From Gammaproteobacteria bacterium (lineage in GTDB: Bacteria > Pseudomonadota > Gammaproteobacteria > Nitrosococcales > Methylophagaceae), in assembly GCA_014859375.1 (NCBI GenBank), contig JACUUH010000026.1, positions 1-33,380 on the forward strand: 33,380 nucleotides of DNA, given 5' to 3'. The notes beneath the pieces are model-generated. The model made no database searches, had not been told where the DNA came from, and saw nothing but the letters and a program-made list of their open reading frames with translations. Position numbers and translations under genes: made by a program. Positions 1-8,462 of this stretch are shown in pieces. The stretch's first letter is position 1; each line of letters opens with the position of its first letter.

Positions 1-72
1 CCATCGTCTAGAGGCCTAGGACACCGCCCTTTCACGGCGGTAACAGGGGTTCGAACCCCCTTGGGGACGCCA
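1..72 (+). tRNA. tRNA-Glu (UUC), 5' end cut by window
   Basis: Identical over its whole visible length to the complete tRNA-Glu at 161-236, but the first four bases (gtcc) lie outside the window. The anticodon stem ccgcc/ggcgg (24-28, 36-40) encloses a seven-base loop with anticodon TTC at 31-33. The T arm contains ggttcgaacc, and the encoded CCA ends at 72. Charges glutamate for GAA/GAG codons. Confidence 0.95.
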
Positions 73-80
73 TATAAATC

Positions 81-112
81 AACCGCTTAGGTAAAACTAA
101 GCGGTTTTTTTT
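81..112 (+). terminator. intrinsic terminator between the two tRNA-Glu genes
   Basis: Perfect 10-bp stem, aaccgcttag (81-90) with ctaagcggtt (97-106), a six-base loop and a run of eight T (105-112). It lies nine bases after the first tRNA and should end that transcript, so the second tRNA probably has its own promoter or depends on readthrough. Confidence 0.75.
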
Positions 113-123
113 ATCATATATTT

Positions 124-145
124 CATAACTTCAACAGAAGTTATG
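124..145. repeat. perfect 9-bp inverted repeat upstream of second tRNA-Glu
   Basis: cataacttc (124-132), four-base loop aaca, gaagttatg (137-145). No T-run follows, so it is not a standard intrinsic terminator. It sits 16 bases before the second tRNA gene, where promoter or leader sequence is expected. It could be an operator, a processing hairpin or chance; the sequence does not decide. Confidence 0.5.
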
Positions 146-160
146 CACACAACGTTTTAG

Positions 161-236
161 GTCCCCATCGTCTAGAGGCCTAGGACACCGCCCTTTCACG
201 GCGGTAACAGGGGTTCGAACCCCCTTGGGGACGCCA
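161..236 (+). tRNA. tRNA-Glu (UUC)
   Basis: Complete 76-base cloverleaf with encoded CCA. The acceptor stem gtcccc pairs with ggggac, the anticodon TTC is at 195-197 in a seven-base loop, and the T-arm consensus ggttcgaacc is present. It matches the visible 72 bases of the upstream copy exactly, pointing to a recent tandem duplication or gene conversion. Confidence 0.97.
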
Positions 237-244
237 ACATAACC

Positions 245-292
245 CCCCTAGAGCCGATCTTGTAATGAATTTCGGCTGTAGGGGTATCTTTT
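245..292 (+). terminator. terminator hairpin after tRNA-Glu
   Basis: Thirteen-base stem cccctagagccga (245-257) with tcggctgtagggg (272-284), one mismatch, 14-base loop, followed by tatctttt. It begins about nine bases after the second tRNA and is the expected end of its transcript. Confidence 0.65.
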
Positions 293-313
293 ATAGGAGA
301 TTCACTCCTATAA
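291..313. repeat. perfect 9-bp inverted repeat
   Basis: ttataggag (291-299), loop attca, ctcctataa (305-313). It lies between the tRNA terminator and the stop of the small minus-strand frame at 323. Neither strand shows a good T-run after it, so its role is unclear. It may be a weak transcription end for the lptFG side. Confidence 0.4.
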
Positions 314-322
314 TGTTGATTT

Positions 323-460
323 TTAAGATGATTTTGAAAGAAGATCTTTGACTTGTTCAGCGTCTAATCGTTGTAAATCCTTGGCCAAATTCGCCAGAGC
401 ACGCTCGATTTCAAATTCGTTGATGTCTTTTATTTTCTGATTGAAGTTGCTCTGTTTCAT
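323..460 (-). CDS. small hypothetical protein, 45 aa (possibly 3' part of a frameshifted gene)
   Basis: An ATG at 460 opens a 45-residue frame ending LLSKSS at a TAA (323-325). The product is charged and helical-looking, with repeated acidic and Lys/Arg residues (for example NEFEIERALANLAKDLQR). It has no cysteine, membrane segment or family I recognise. The start lacks a good ribosome-binding site. A second frame at 411-515, shifted by one base, encodes a similar coiled-coil-like stretch and overlaps it, so the two may be halves of one short gene broken by an indel. It lies downstream of lptG on the same strand. Chance translation cannot be excluded. Confidence 0.35.
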   Translation of the reverse strand: MKQSNFNQKIKDINEFEIERALANLAKDLQRLDAEQVKDLLSKSS

Positions 461-515
461 AAAGCTTATTCTCGGACTCTTCTCGTTCCTTGTTCAAATC
501 TTGAATTCTGATCAT
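411..515 (-). pseudogene. small overlapping frame, 34 aa, candidate 5' part of a frameshifted gene
   Basis: An ATG at 515 starts a 34-residue frame beginning MIRIQDLNKEREESENK, strongly charged and coiled-coil-like, ending at TGA (411-413). It overlaps the 45-aa frame at 323-460 in a different reading frame. Joining the two near 430-440 would give one protein of about 60 residues with uniform charged-helix character. That suggests a one- or two-base indel in a formerly intact small gene. Function unknown. Confidence 0.3.
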
Positions 516-551
516 GTACGGGCGATGAAAGATCAACAGACCCTAGTATCA

Positions 552-1616
552 TCAATACACTTTTTTCATTAAAAAATAGCCTATAACAGCGAATACTGCG
601 GTAGGGAATGCTGCCGTCAACCAAGGCAATACGCCAAATACTAGCCCCATATGTTGAAAACTTTCATTAAACAAATGAAAACCTATCCCTACTAAAGCGC
701 CAGCTAAAATACGCCCACCTAACGGTGTCGATCGCAATGGTCCAAATATAAATGGCACGGCAAGAAAGACCATCACAGCAGAACTAATTGGCATCATAAT
801 TTTCATCCAAAATGCCATTTGATATTGCTGCACTGCTTGGTGGTTTGTTTTTAGGTAATTGATGTATTTTACTAAACTCCATACAGGTAGAAATTCAGGT
901 GGTACCACCACGACATTAATCATGCCCGGATTTAATTGTGATTTCCAACGTGCATATTCAACAGCTCTGACTCTTACCCCGTCTTCATCTATTGTGCTCT
1001 GAACGACATTAGATAAGATCCAACTTTCATCTTCATACACAGCTTCTGCCGCTTTAGTGACGATACGTAAGCGCTTTTCAGGATCGAATTCATAGATTGA
1101 GATGCCTGAAAAACGGCCATCTGGCAATATTTGAGCAATATGATTGAAATGTAAGCCATCTCGCGTCCAAAAGCCATTTGCTGATCGCGATCCTACTGTT
1201 CCGGTTTGAGCTAAAGATTGCAACTCTCTTGCATATTGCTCAGCCGGAGGCCTGATAATTTCACCAACAAACACCGCTATAACCATTAAAAAGGCAGCAA
1301 CAATCATCACAGCTTTATTTATTTGTTGAATTGAAATACCCGCTGCACGCATTACAACAAGTTCACTCTGGCTGGCTAAATTTCCTAAACCCAACACACT
1401 TCCAAGTAATGCCGCGATAGGCAGTAATTCATAAATACGTTTCGGCATAGACAGCGCTATATATTCGAACATATCAATTAGCTGATACGTCCCTCGCCCC
1501 AAATCATCCAGTTCAGTGACTAAATCCATAAAGGTGTATAAACCTAACAGGATAAGCAATACTAGCATCGTACTGCTTAGAATAGTCTTGGCTATATAGC
1601 GTTGTAAAATGGTCAC
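552..1616 (-). CDS. lptG: LPS export ABC transporter permease LptG
   Basis: Inner-membrane subunit of the LptB2FG complex, which extracts lipopolysaccharide from the inner membrane and passes it to the LptC-LptA-LptD bridge. At 354 residues it has the family length. Three N-terminal membrane segments (about 12-32, 62-81 and 101-121) and three C-terminal ones (about 271-294, 299-319 and 330-350) flank a large periplasmic beta-jellyroll region. The stretch after segment 2, with SELVVMRAAGIS, is the conserved cytoplasmic coupling region that meets LptB. The start is GTG, and its G is shared with the TAG stop of lptF, so the pair is translationally coupled. LptB, LptA and LptC are not in this window. 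Confidence 0.95.
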   Translation of the reverse strand: MTILQRYIAKTILSSTMLVLLILLGLYTFMDLVTELDDLGRGTYQLIDMFEYIALSMPKRIYELLPIAALLGSVLGLGNLASQSELVVMRAAGISIQQINKAVMIVAAFLMVIAVFVGEIIRPPAEQYARELQSLAQTGTVGSRSANGFWTRDGLHFNHIAQILPDGRFSGISIYEFDPEKRLRIVTKAAEAVYEDESWILSNVVQSTIDEDGVRVRAVEYARWKSQLNPGMINVVVVPPEFLPVWSLVKYINYLKTNHQAVQQYQMAFWMKIMMPISSAVMVFLAVPFIFGPLRSTPLGGRILAGALVGIGFHLFNESFQHMGLVFGVLPWLTAAFPTAVFAVIGYFLMKKVY

Positions 1617-2749
1617 TAAATTTGGCCCTTAGCATGCTGATATTGCATCCACAAATAACGAAGTTTATGTCGATTAAATAATACAATCACGATTATCATC
1701 ATCAATAAGTGCACCCAAACTGCACCAAATAGTGGTGCCATCACGCCTTTAGATACCCATGCTCGCGTTACCCCTAGCAAATTACTGTAGATAATATAAA
1801 CCAATATCGCAGGAAAAAAGCCGGCATAACGGCCTTTACGTGGCCCAGCGTTAGCCAGTTTAATCGCTAAAAGGCACAAAATAATTGTCATCACTATTGC
1901 AGATACCCGCCATTGAATTTCAGCAATATCAGCCGATCCACCACGCTGCCATAATTCAGCAGTGGGCAGGGCTTTATGGCGTTCTTTTACCTGTTGCGCT
2001 TCGCCTTTTTCTACCAACAGACTGTGACTGGCAAATTGCGCAATAATAAAATCCTGATCGCCCGCCTCACCCTGATAACGAAAGCCATCTTCTAAAATAA
2101 GATATTTGCTGCCATTTTCTGAATCAATCTCAAAATGTCCGCTTTCAGCTCGAAATACCATTGGCTTATCATTGCGATGTATTTCGATAAACACATTAAC
2201 CATACCTTGCTTGTCTTCAGTTAATCCTTCTGAATAAAACGTCCAGTCTCCATTGCGACTTTCTTTAAAATTACCTGCAACCAAGCCACTTGTATCAGCG
2301 GCCATTTTTGCATTCTGTTCTAGCTTGTAGCCATCAGTTGTTACCAACGGCACAATAATTAAGGAAAGCAGACCGACACAAACAGCAATAATCGATGAAA
2401 AAATCAGTACATTGTTAACAATCTGTTTTTCTGGAATGCCACAAGCAGCCATAACAGTAAGCTCATTATCAGAACTCATGCGTCCCATCGCTAACATGAC
2501 AGCTAATAACGCGCCTATCGGTAAAATCATATGTAAGGCACTGAGCGAACTATAACCAAGCAAGGTAAAAATTATCTCGCCAGGTAAATTGCCCATTGCA
2601 GCTTGTGCGAGATAGCGTGCAAATCGGGTTGCAATGAAAATTAACCACAGTACACTTGTCACTGCTACCAAACTTAATAAAAACTCTCGCAGTAGATATC
2701 GATCGATAACCGAAAAAAATGAACAAAAAAGTTGTCGAATTACGGGCAT
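1616..2749 (-). CDS. lptF: LPS export ABC transporter permease LptF
   Basis: Partner permease of LptG in LptB2FG. It has 377 residues, with membrane helices near 27-47, 67-90, 113-136 and three more after residue 280, around a periplasmic domain. The coupling segment SSDNELTVMAACGI (after helix 2) is the LptF/LptG signature. The ATG at 2749 gives an N-terminus about 15 residues longer than many homologues, which usually begin near the IDRYLLREFL motif at 14-23, so an internal start is possible. It is divergent from pepA across a 103-base gap, the arrangement seen in many gammaproteobacteria. Confidence 0.95.
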   Translation of the reverse strand: MPVIRQLFCSFFSVIDRYLLREFLLSLVAVTSVLWLIFIATRFARYLAQAAMGNLPGEIIFTLLGYSSLSALHMILPIGALLAVMLAMGRMSSDNELTVMAACGIPEKQIVNNVLIFSSIIAVCVGLLSLIIVPLVTTDGYKLEQNAKMAADTSGLVAGNFKESRNGDWTFYSEGLTEDKQGMVNVFIEIHRNDKPMVFRAESGHFEIDSENGSKYLILEDGFRYQGEAGDQDFIIAQFASHSLLVEKGEAQQVKERHKALPTAELWQRGGSADIAEIQWRVSAIVMTIILCLLAIKLANAGPRKGRYAGFFPAILVYIIYSNLLGVTRAWVSKGVMAPLFGAVWVHLLMMIIVIVLFNRHKLRYLWMQYQHAKGQI

Positions 2750-2852
2750 TATTAAGTGGTCTTAGTTAAAATAGATCTGGTTATGAATATCATAAAAAAC
2801 ATGCAGTCTAAATGATCCCTAGCCTGATTGCATAAATTCACAGGAGATACAA

Positions 2853-4337
2853 ATGCAGTATTTTGTCACATCAAACGCGCCAACAACACATAAAACAGAG
2901 TGCGTTGTGGTCGCAGTGTTTGAACAAGGTGAGCTCAGCGCGAGTGCATCAGTTCTAAATCAACATGCTAACGGCTATATTCAAACCATCATTGATCGTG
3001 GCGATATCTCAGGTAAAGCAGGCCAAACCATACTGTTACAAGATGTTGCAAATATCACCAGTCCGCGCATTTTATTAGTTGGCTGTGGCAAAAAAGAGGC
3101 CACCAGCGAAAATGACTTTATTTCTGCCATTACCGCCTCAGCCAAATTGCTTAATGATTTGGGTGCAACCGAAGCGACAACCTGTTTGGCTGAAATTGAT
3201 GTCAAACAACGATCTGCAGAATGGAAAGCACGTCAAATTGTAATCAGTACAGAAACAGCACTTTACTTATATTCAGCAACCAAAGAAATCAAACCTGCTA
3301 AACATCCTTTGCAAAAACTCGGCTTTTTTGCCGATGATAATGCTGAGCAATTGGAACTGGCAATTGCACGTGGACAAGCCGTCGCCACTGGCATGAACTT
3401 AGCGCGTGAGCTGGGCAATCTTCCGGGCAATATTTGCACACCTACGTACTTAGCAAACCAAGCTATCGAAATTGGCCAGCGTTTTGAAACAGTTACAACA
3501 CGTATTATTGACGAATCTGAAATGGAAGAACTCGGCATGGGTTCATTTCTGTCTGTTTCGCGAGGTAGTCGTGAACCGGCAAAATTAATTACACTCAATT
3601 ATAACGGTGCAGGTGACGACCGCCCTGTTGTATTAGTAGGCAAAGGCCTAACCTTTGACACGGGTGGTATTTCACTTAAACCGTCACAAGGCATGGATGA
3701 AATGAAATACGACATGTGTGGCTCTGCCAGTGTGTTTGGAACCATCAGTGCCATTGCACAACTTAATTTACCAATCAATGTGGTTGGTGTTGTCCCAAGC
3801 TCAGAAAATTTACCGGATGGCGATGCCAACAAACCTGGTGATGTTGTTACCAGCATGGCTGGAAAAACCATCGAAATTTTAAACACAGATGCTGAAGGTC
3901 GCTTATTGTTATGTGATGCGCTTACCTACAGCGAACGCTTTAACCCAGAAATAGTCATTGATATTGCAACCTTAACAGGTGCGATTATTGTCGCGTTGGG
4001 TAATCATGCAACAGGCTTGATGGCAAACAATCAAGATTTAGCAGATGACCTATTAAAAGCAGGTAACGATAGTTTTGATCGTACCTGGCAACTACCATTG
4101 TGGGATGACTATCAACAACAACTGGACAGTAACTTTGCAGACATTGCCAATGTCGGTGGCAAAGAAGCCGGTAGTGTTACTGCAGCTTGTTTCTTATCAC
4201 GTTTTACAGAGAAATTTACCTGGGCACACCTGGATATCGCTGGGACAGCCTGGGTCAGTGGCAAAGCAAAAGGCGCCACCGGTCGACCTGTACCGTTGTT
4301 AGTGCAATATCTACTTAACCGTATCGAAAGCAAATAA
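2853..4337 (+). CDS. pepA: leucyl aminopeptidase (cytosol aminopeptidase, M17)
   Basis: Two-metal aminopeptidase that removes N-terminal residues from peptides in the cytosol. In E. coli it also binds DNA as XerA/CarP. The protein has 494 residues: a variable N-terminal domain (about 1-165) and a catalytic C-terminal domain. The metal and catalytic residues are in place: K264 and D269 (VGKGLTFDTGG), K276, D287, and D346, E348 and R350 in the M17 signature NTDAEGRLLL. These are offset by six from E. coli numbering. A clear ribosome-binding site (aggag, 2842-2846) lies six bases before the ATG. It is followed 11 bases later by holC, a conserved pairing. Confidence 0.97.
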   Translation: MQYFVTSNAPTTHKTECVVVAVFEQGELSASASVLNQHANGYIQTIIDRGDISGKAGQTILLQDVANITSPRILLVGCGKKEATSENDFISAITASAKLLNDLGATEATTCLAEIDVKQRSAEWKARQIVISTETALYLYSATKEIKPAKHPLQKLGFFADDNAEQLELAIARGQAVATGMNLARELGNLPGNICTPTYLANQAIEIGQRFETVTTRIIDESEMEELGMGSFLSVSRGSREPAKLITLNYNGAGDDRPVVLVGKGLTFDTGGISLKPSQGMDEMKYDMCGSASVFGTISAIAQLNLPINVVGVVPSSENLPDGDANKPGDVVTSMAGKTIEILNTDAEGRLLLCDALTYSERFNPEIVIDIATLTGAIIVALGNHATGLMANNQDLADDLLKAGNDSFDRTWQLPLWDDYQQQLDSNFADIANVGGKEAGSVTAACFLSRFTEKFTWAHLDIAGTAWVSGKAKGATGRPVPLLVQYLLNRIESK

Positions 4338-4348
4338 CATTTTCAGCA

Positions 4349-4774
4349 ATGACTAAAATCGACTTTTATATTTTAAAAGGTCAACACGCTCACGATCGGC
4401 AGGTGTTTGCCTGCCGATTGGCTGAAAAGGCCTACAAATTAGGTCATCAAATTTATATTCATGCCCGTGATGCAGAGCAATGTGAACAACTCAATCAGGC
4501 ATTATGGTCATTTCGTTCTGACAGTTTTGTACCTCACCAATTAGACGATGGCCAAGCAAATGAACAGTGTCCGATATTGATCGGTCATAGTGCATCGCCC
4601 CCGCGCTTGATGGACTTATTAATTAATTTAAATACAGAACAACCGCTATTTTTCAGCCAGTTTGAACGTGTAGCAGAAATCATAGATGACAATGACGACA
4701 TTAAAGTTGCTGGCCGTCAACGATTCCAATTTTATAAACAGCGTGGTTACGAGCTAGATACACACACGTTATAA
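4349..4774 (+). CDS. holC: DNA polymerase III chi subunit
   Basis: Chi subunit of the replicative clamp loader. It bridges the psi subunit and single-stranded-DNA-binding protein. At 141 residues it matches the family length. The N-terminal MTKIDFYIL and the following segment with CRLAEKAYKLGHQIYIH are characteristic, as is the C-terminal ending FYKQRGYEL. It lies 11 bases after pepA with no terminator between them, so it is probably cotranscribed, and it precedes valS as in E. coli. Confidence 0.92.
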   Translation: MTKIDFYILKGQHAHDRQVFACRLAEKAYKLGHQIYIHARDAEQCEQLNQALWSFRSDSFVPHQLDDGQANEQCPILIGHSASPPRLMDLLINLNTEQPLFFSQFERVAEIIDDNDDIKVAGRQRFQFYKQRGYELDTHTL

Positions 4775-4865
4775 GTCGCTTTCAACTAAGTCACTTACAA
4801 CGCCCAAAATTAACCTCTTCAGATGATCATCGCATACCTTGGGTCACATCATGTCTGGTTCAAGG

Positions 4866-4871
4866 TATAAT
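4866..4871 (+). promoter_or_regulatory. -10-like element upstream of valS
   Basis: The hexamer TATAAT lies 35 bases before the valS start in the 132-base gap after holC. No convincing -35 hexamer sits at 16-18 bases; TTGGGT at 4839 is 21 bases away. A separate valS promoter is plausible but only weakly supported. No T-box-like leader is visible. Confidence 0.4.
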
Positions 4872-4906
4872 GCGCATCTTAATTTTTTGACCGAACCTGA
4901 GATATC

Positions 4907-7660
4907 ATGGAAAAAACCTACACTCCTGACGCAATCGAACAACGCTGGTACCAAACATGGGAACAAAACGGCGAATTTACACCCTCTGCTGAAGGTACAC
5001 CTTACGCCATTATGTTGCCGCCTCCCAATGTCACTGGTAGCTTGCACATGGGTCATGGCTTTAATAATACGATCATGGATACTCTCAGCCGTTACCATCG
5101 AATGAAAGGTGATAACACCTTATGGCAGCCAGGCACTGATCATGCCGGTATTGCAACTCAAATGGTGGTTGAACGCCAATTAAATGCCGAAGGTAAAACC
5201 CGTCATGATCTCGGTCGTGATAAATTCATTGATCGCATCTGGGATTGGAAACAAGAATCGGGTGACAACATTACCCGCCAATTACGTCGTCTTGGCTCTT
5301 CTTTAGATTGGTCGCGTGATCGCTTCACCATGGACCAAGATCTATCTGAAGCGGTCAAGCATGTGTTTGTACAATTGCATAGAGAAGGTCTGATTTATCG
5401 TGGCAAACGCTTGGTCAATTGGGATCCTGTCTTACATACGGCCGTGTCAGATCTCGAAGTACTGTCCGAAGAAGAATCAGGTCATTTGTGGCATTTTCGT
5501 TATCCATTAACTGATGGCTCAGGTTATTTAGTTGTTGCCACAACACGTCCTGAAACCATGTTAGGTGATACTGCGGTTGCTGTTCATCCTGAAGATGAGC
5601 GTTATCAACATCTGATTGGCAAAACGATTACCTTGCCACTGGTTGGTCGTGAAATACCTATTATTGCCGATGACTATGTCGATCCTGAATTTGGTACCGG
5701 CTGCGTTAAAATTACGCCTGCACATGACTTTAATGATGCCGAAATGGGCCAACGTCATAATCTGGAACAAATCAATGTTCTTACCATTGATGCCGCCATC
5801 AATGACAATGCACCCGAAAAGTACCGTGGTTTAGATCGCTATGAAGCACGTGATGTTATTGTCCATGATCTGAAAGAGCTTGGCTTATTAGAAGCTATTA
5901 AAGACCACACCTTGATGGTACCTCGAGGTGATCGCTCAGGCGCTGTTATTGAACCATTCTTAACTGATCAGTGGTATGTCAAAGCCGATGTGTTGGCACA
6001 ACCCGCTGTTAAAGCCGTGCAAGAAGGTAAAGTTAAATTTGTACCAGCCAACTGGGATAAAACCTTTTATAACTGGATGGATGGCATTCAAGATTGGTGT
6101 ATTTCACGCCAAATCTGGTGGGGACACCGTATTCCAGCATGGTATGACGATGAAGGTAATGTCTATGTTGGTCATGATGAAGCAGCCGTTCGAGCCGAAC
6201 ACAAATTGGCTGATGATATAGCACTCCGACAAGATGAAGATGTATTAGATACCTGGTTTTCATCGGCACTGTGGCCCTTCTCAACATTAGGTTGGCCTCA
6301 AAATACTGATGCTTTAAACACATGGTATCCAACTAGCGTCTTAGTCACTGGTTTTGACATCATCTTCTTCTGGGTTGCCAGAATGATGATGATGGGCATT
6401 CATTTTATGGGCGATGTGCCATTTAAAGAAGTCTACATTCATGGCTTGGTGCGTGATTCACATGGTCAGAAAATGTCAAAATCTAAAGGTAATGTGCTCG
6501 ATCCTATCGATATTATCGATGGCATTGATTTAGAAACATTAGTTGCCAAACGCACCTCTGGCATGATGCAGCCACAACTTGCAGCCAAAATCGAAAAAGC
6601 CACTCGGAAAGAATTCCCAGAAGGCATCGAAGCCCATGGTACTGATGCCTTACGTTTTACCTTTGCATCATTGGCTTCAACCGGTCGTGATATCAACTTT
6701 GATATGAACCGTATTGGTGGCTATCGTAATTTCTGTAATAAATTATGGAATGCCGCCCGTTATGTATTGATGAATACCGAAGGCCAAGATACTGGTATTG
6801 ATAACAATAATGTTGAGTTAAGTTTGGCTGATCGTTGGATTATTTCAAAATTACAATCAACTGAACACGCAGTGACTGCCGCCATTGAAAGCTATCGTTT
6901 TGATCATGCCGCCCAGGAAATATATGAATTCATCTGGAACAACTATTGTGACTGGTATTTAGAACTATCAAAACCAGTATTAAATAACGACAATGCGAGC
7001 GAACAAGCCAAGCGTGGCACCCGTCGTACCTTGGTGCGTGTATTAGAAACGGTATTACGTTTAACCCATCCATTTATGCCGTTTATCACCGAAGAAATTT
7101 GGCAAACAATCGCACCGCTTGCAGGTAAATCAGGCTCGTCAATTATGAGTCAGTCTTATCCGATTGCTGATTCAACTAAAGTAGATGAAACTGCCGTTGC
7201 CGATATGGAATGGTTAATGGAATTTATTACAGGCATTCGTTCAATTCGCTCACAAATGAACATTCCACCCAAAAAGCAACTGCCTGTTTTATTAAATAAC
7301 AGTAGTGATATCGACCAGCAACGTTTACATTCAAATCGTGACTTTTTAAGTCGTCTGGCTAATCTGGAAAGCATTGCCTTGTTAGAAGGTGATGCACCTG
7401 CTTCAGCTACGGCTCTTGTTGGCAAAATGGAGATTCTGATCCCATTAGAAGGTTTAATTGATAAACAAGCTGAATTAGATCGTCTTGATAAAGAAATTGC
7501 AAAACTTGATAAAGTGATCAAGCAATCAGCAGGCAAATTGAGCAATGAAAATTACGTTGCCAAAGCGCCAGTTGATGTTGTTCAAAAACAACGTGACAAG
7601 TTAGCTGAAATGGAACAGTCATTGTCACAACTGCAACAGCAACGTAATTCATTAGCTTAA
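4907..7660 (+). CDS. valS: valyl-tRNA synthetase
   Basis: Class I aminoacyl-tRNA synthetase that charges tRNA-Val and edits misactivated threonine. At 917 residues it is slightly shorter than the E. coli enzyme. The ATP-binding HIGH-type motif is within [14 protein letters not shown] (38-51) and the KMSKS loop is at 522-526. The inserted CP1 editing domain lies between them, with the [10 protein letters not shown] motif. The anticodon-binding helical domain follows, and the last roughly 70 residues form the coiled coil typical of ValS ([17 protein letters not shown]). The ATG at 4907 is preceded by a weak TGAGA site. A strong terminator follows. Confidence 0.98.
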   Translation: MEKTYTPDAIEQRWYQTWEQNGEFTPSAEGTPYAIMLPPPNVTGSLHMGHGFNNTIMDTLSRYHRMKGDNTLWQPGTDHAGIATQMVVERQLNAEGKTRHDLGRDKFIDRIWDWKQESGDNITRQLRRLGSSLDWSRDRFTMDQDLSEAVKHVFVQLHREGLIYRGKRLVNWDPVLHTAVSDLEVLSEEESGHLWHFRYPLTDGSGYLVVATTRPETMLGDTAVAVHPEDERYQHLIGKTITLPLVGREIPIIADDYVDPEFGTGCVKITPAHDFNDAEMGQRHNLEQINVLTIDAAINDNAPEKYRGLDRYEARDVIVHDLKELGLLEAIKDHTLMVPRGDRSGAVIEPFLTDQWYVKADVLAQPAVKAVQEGKVKFVPANWDKTFYNWMDGIQDWCISRQIWWGHRIPAWYDDEGNVYVGHDEAAVRAEHKLADDIALRQDEDVLDTWFSSALWPFSTLGWPQNTDALNTWYPTSVLVTGFDIIFFWVARMMMMGIHFMGDVPFKEVYIHGLVRDSHGQKMSKSKGNVLDPIDIIDGIDLETLVAKRTSGMMQPQLAAKIEKATRKEFPEGIEAHGTDALRFTFASLASTGRDINFDMNRIGGYRNFCNKLWNAARYVLMNTEGQDTGIDNNNVELSLADRWIISKLQSTEHAVTAAIESYRFDHAAQEIYEFIWNNYCDWYLELSKPVLNNDNASEQAKRGTRRTLVRVLETVLRLTHPFMPFITEEIWQTIAPLAGKSGSSIMSQSYPIADSTKVDETAVADMEWLMEFITGIRSIRSQMNIPPKKQLPVLLNNSSDIDQQRLHSNRDFLSRLANLESIALLEGDAPASATALVGKMEILIPLEGLIDKQAELDRLDKEIAKLDKVIKQSAGKLSNENYVAKAPVDVVQKQRDKLAEMEQSLSQLQQQRNSLA

Positions 7661-7686
7661 ACACTTAAATTCAGATTTTATCGATC

Positions 7687-7730
7687 AAAAAGGGTCGGAT
7701 TAATTGAAGCTTAATCCGACCCTTTTTTTT
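7687..7730. terminator. bidirectional intrinsic terminator between valS and hemerythrin gene
   Basis: Perfect 15-bp stem, aaagggtcggattaa (7689-7703) with ttaatccgaccctttt from 7711, seven-base loop, then eight T on the plus strand. Read on the minus strand the stem ends in a shorter T-run, so it can serve both convergent genes. Confidence 0.9.
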
Positions 7731-7759
7731 ACCGTTAGTAACTTAACTGCTAGTGCCGC

Positions 7760-8218
7760 CTATCCGAATAGGCGGTTAAACCAACTTTTTCCACTATGTT
7801 TTTCTTTATCGCCATGTCCGTTAGATTCCAGATTAGCTTTTACACAATCAACATAATCCGCATCATCATGCTTGATATGGTTGATGATCCATCTGGACAA
7901 CATAGTGTGTAACTCTGTAGTAATATCATCACCAAGCTCAAACCGTTCTACATATTCCTGGATGCGACGAGTGAATAATTCGTGTACTTTTTTATGCGGT
8001 TTACAAAATTTATAACCGGCCTCTTCCTGCAAACTTTCTTCAAACGCAAAGTGTGACAAAGTATAATCTACACAGTCATTTAGCACGTCTGCAATAGCTT
8101 GCTGATCATTATTATTTTTAGCTTGTTCAAGTTCATTGATAAATTCAACAATCCGCATATGCTGTTGATCAATCACTTTTATGCCTATTTCCAGACTGTT
8201 ATCCCATACTATAGCCAT
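7760..8218 (-). CDS. bacteriohemerythrin
   Basis: Small di-iron oxygen-binding protein of the hemerythrin fold, thought to store, sense or deliver O2. Numbered from the chosen start (152 aa), the diiron ligands are H20 (DQQH), H56 and E60 (HFAFE), H75 and H79 (PHKKVH), H114 and D119 (NHIKHDD). The complete set is present. Three ATG codons occur in tandem at 8224, 8221 and 8218. GAGGG (8225-8229) abuts the first but is six bases before the third, so the third is preferred, giving the usual MAIVWDNSLEIG N-terminus. The last 20 residues are a hydrophilic tail ending SWFNRLFG. No methyl-accepting or GGDEF domain is fused. It is convergent with valS. Confidence 0.92.
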   Translation of the reverse strand: MAIVWDNSLEIGIKVIDQQHMRIVEFINELEQAKNNNDQQAIADVLNDCVDYTLSHFAFEESLQEEAGYKFCKPHKKVHELFTRRIQEYVERFELGDDITTELHTMLSRWIINHIKHDDADYVDCVKANLESNGHGDKEKHSGKSWFNRLFG

Positions 8219-8462
8219 CATCATCCCTCATGAATAAATACTTTCCGGTTGCACTTTTGCTGACTGGTAACAGTATACGACAAGTCCAAGTTTATAATTG
8301 ACGTAATCGACCATTACTTGATCTGGTTCAAAAAACTTTATCCGTCTATGGCTACCTAGAAAAGTCTTTTTGTAATTGTGAACAAGGGCCAGATAGCAAC
8401 TGACTTGGAAAAAAAGATGTGATGATCTGCCAAAATGACATTGGCAATTCACCATTTTGTTA

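Noticed and set aside
8228-8455. 75-aa minus-strand open frame between the hemerythrin and malic enzyme genes
   Set aside because: The only frame filling this 240-base gap, but the product looks unstructured, matches nothing I know, and has no ribosome-binding site. Treated as non-coding spacer and promoter region for the hemerythrin gene.
8225-8462. Riboswitch or CRISPR-like structure in the longer gaps
   Set aside because: No regularly spaced repeats and no recognisable riboswitch core anywhere in the window.
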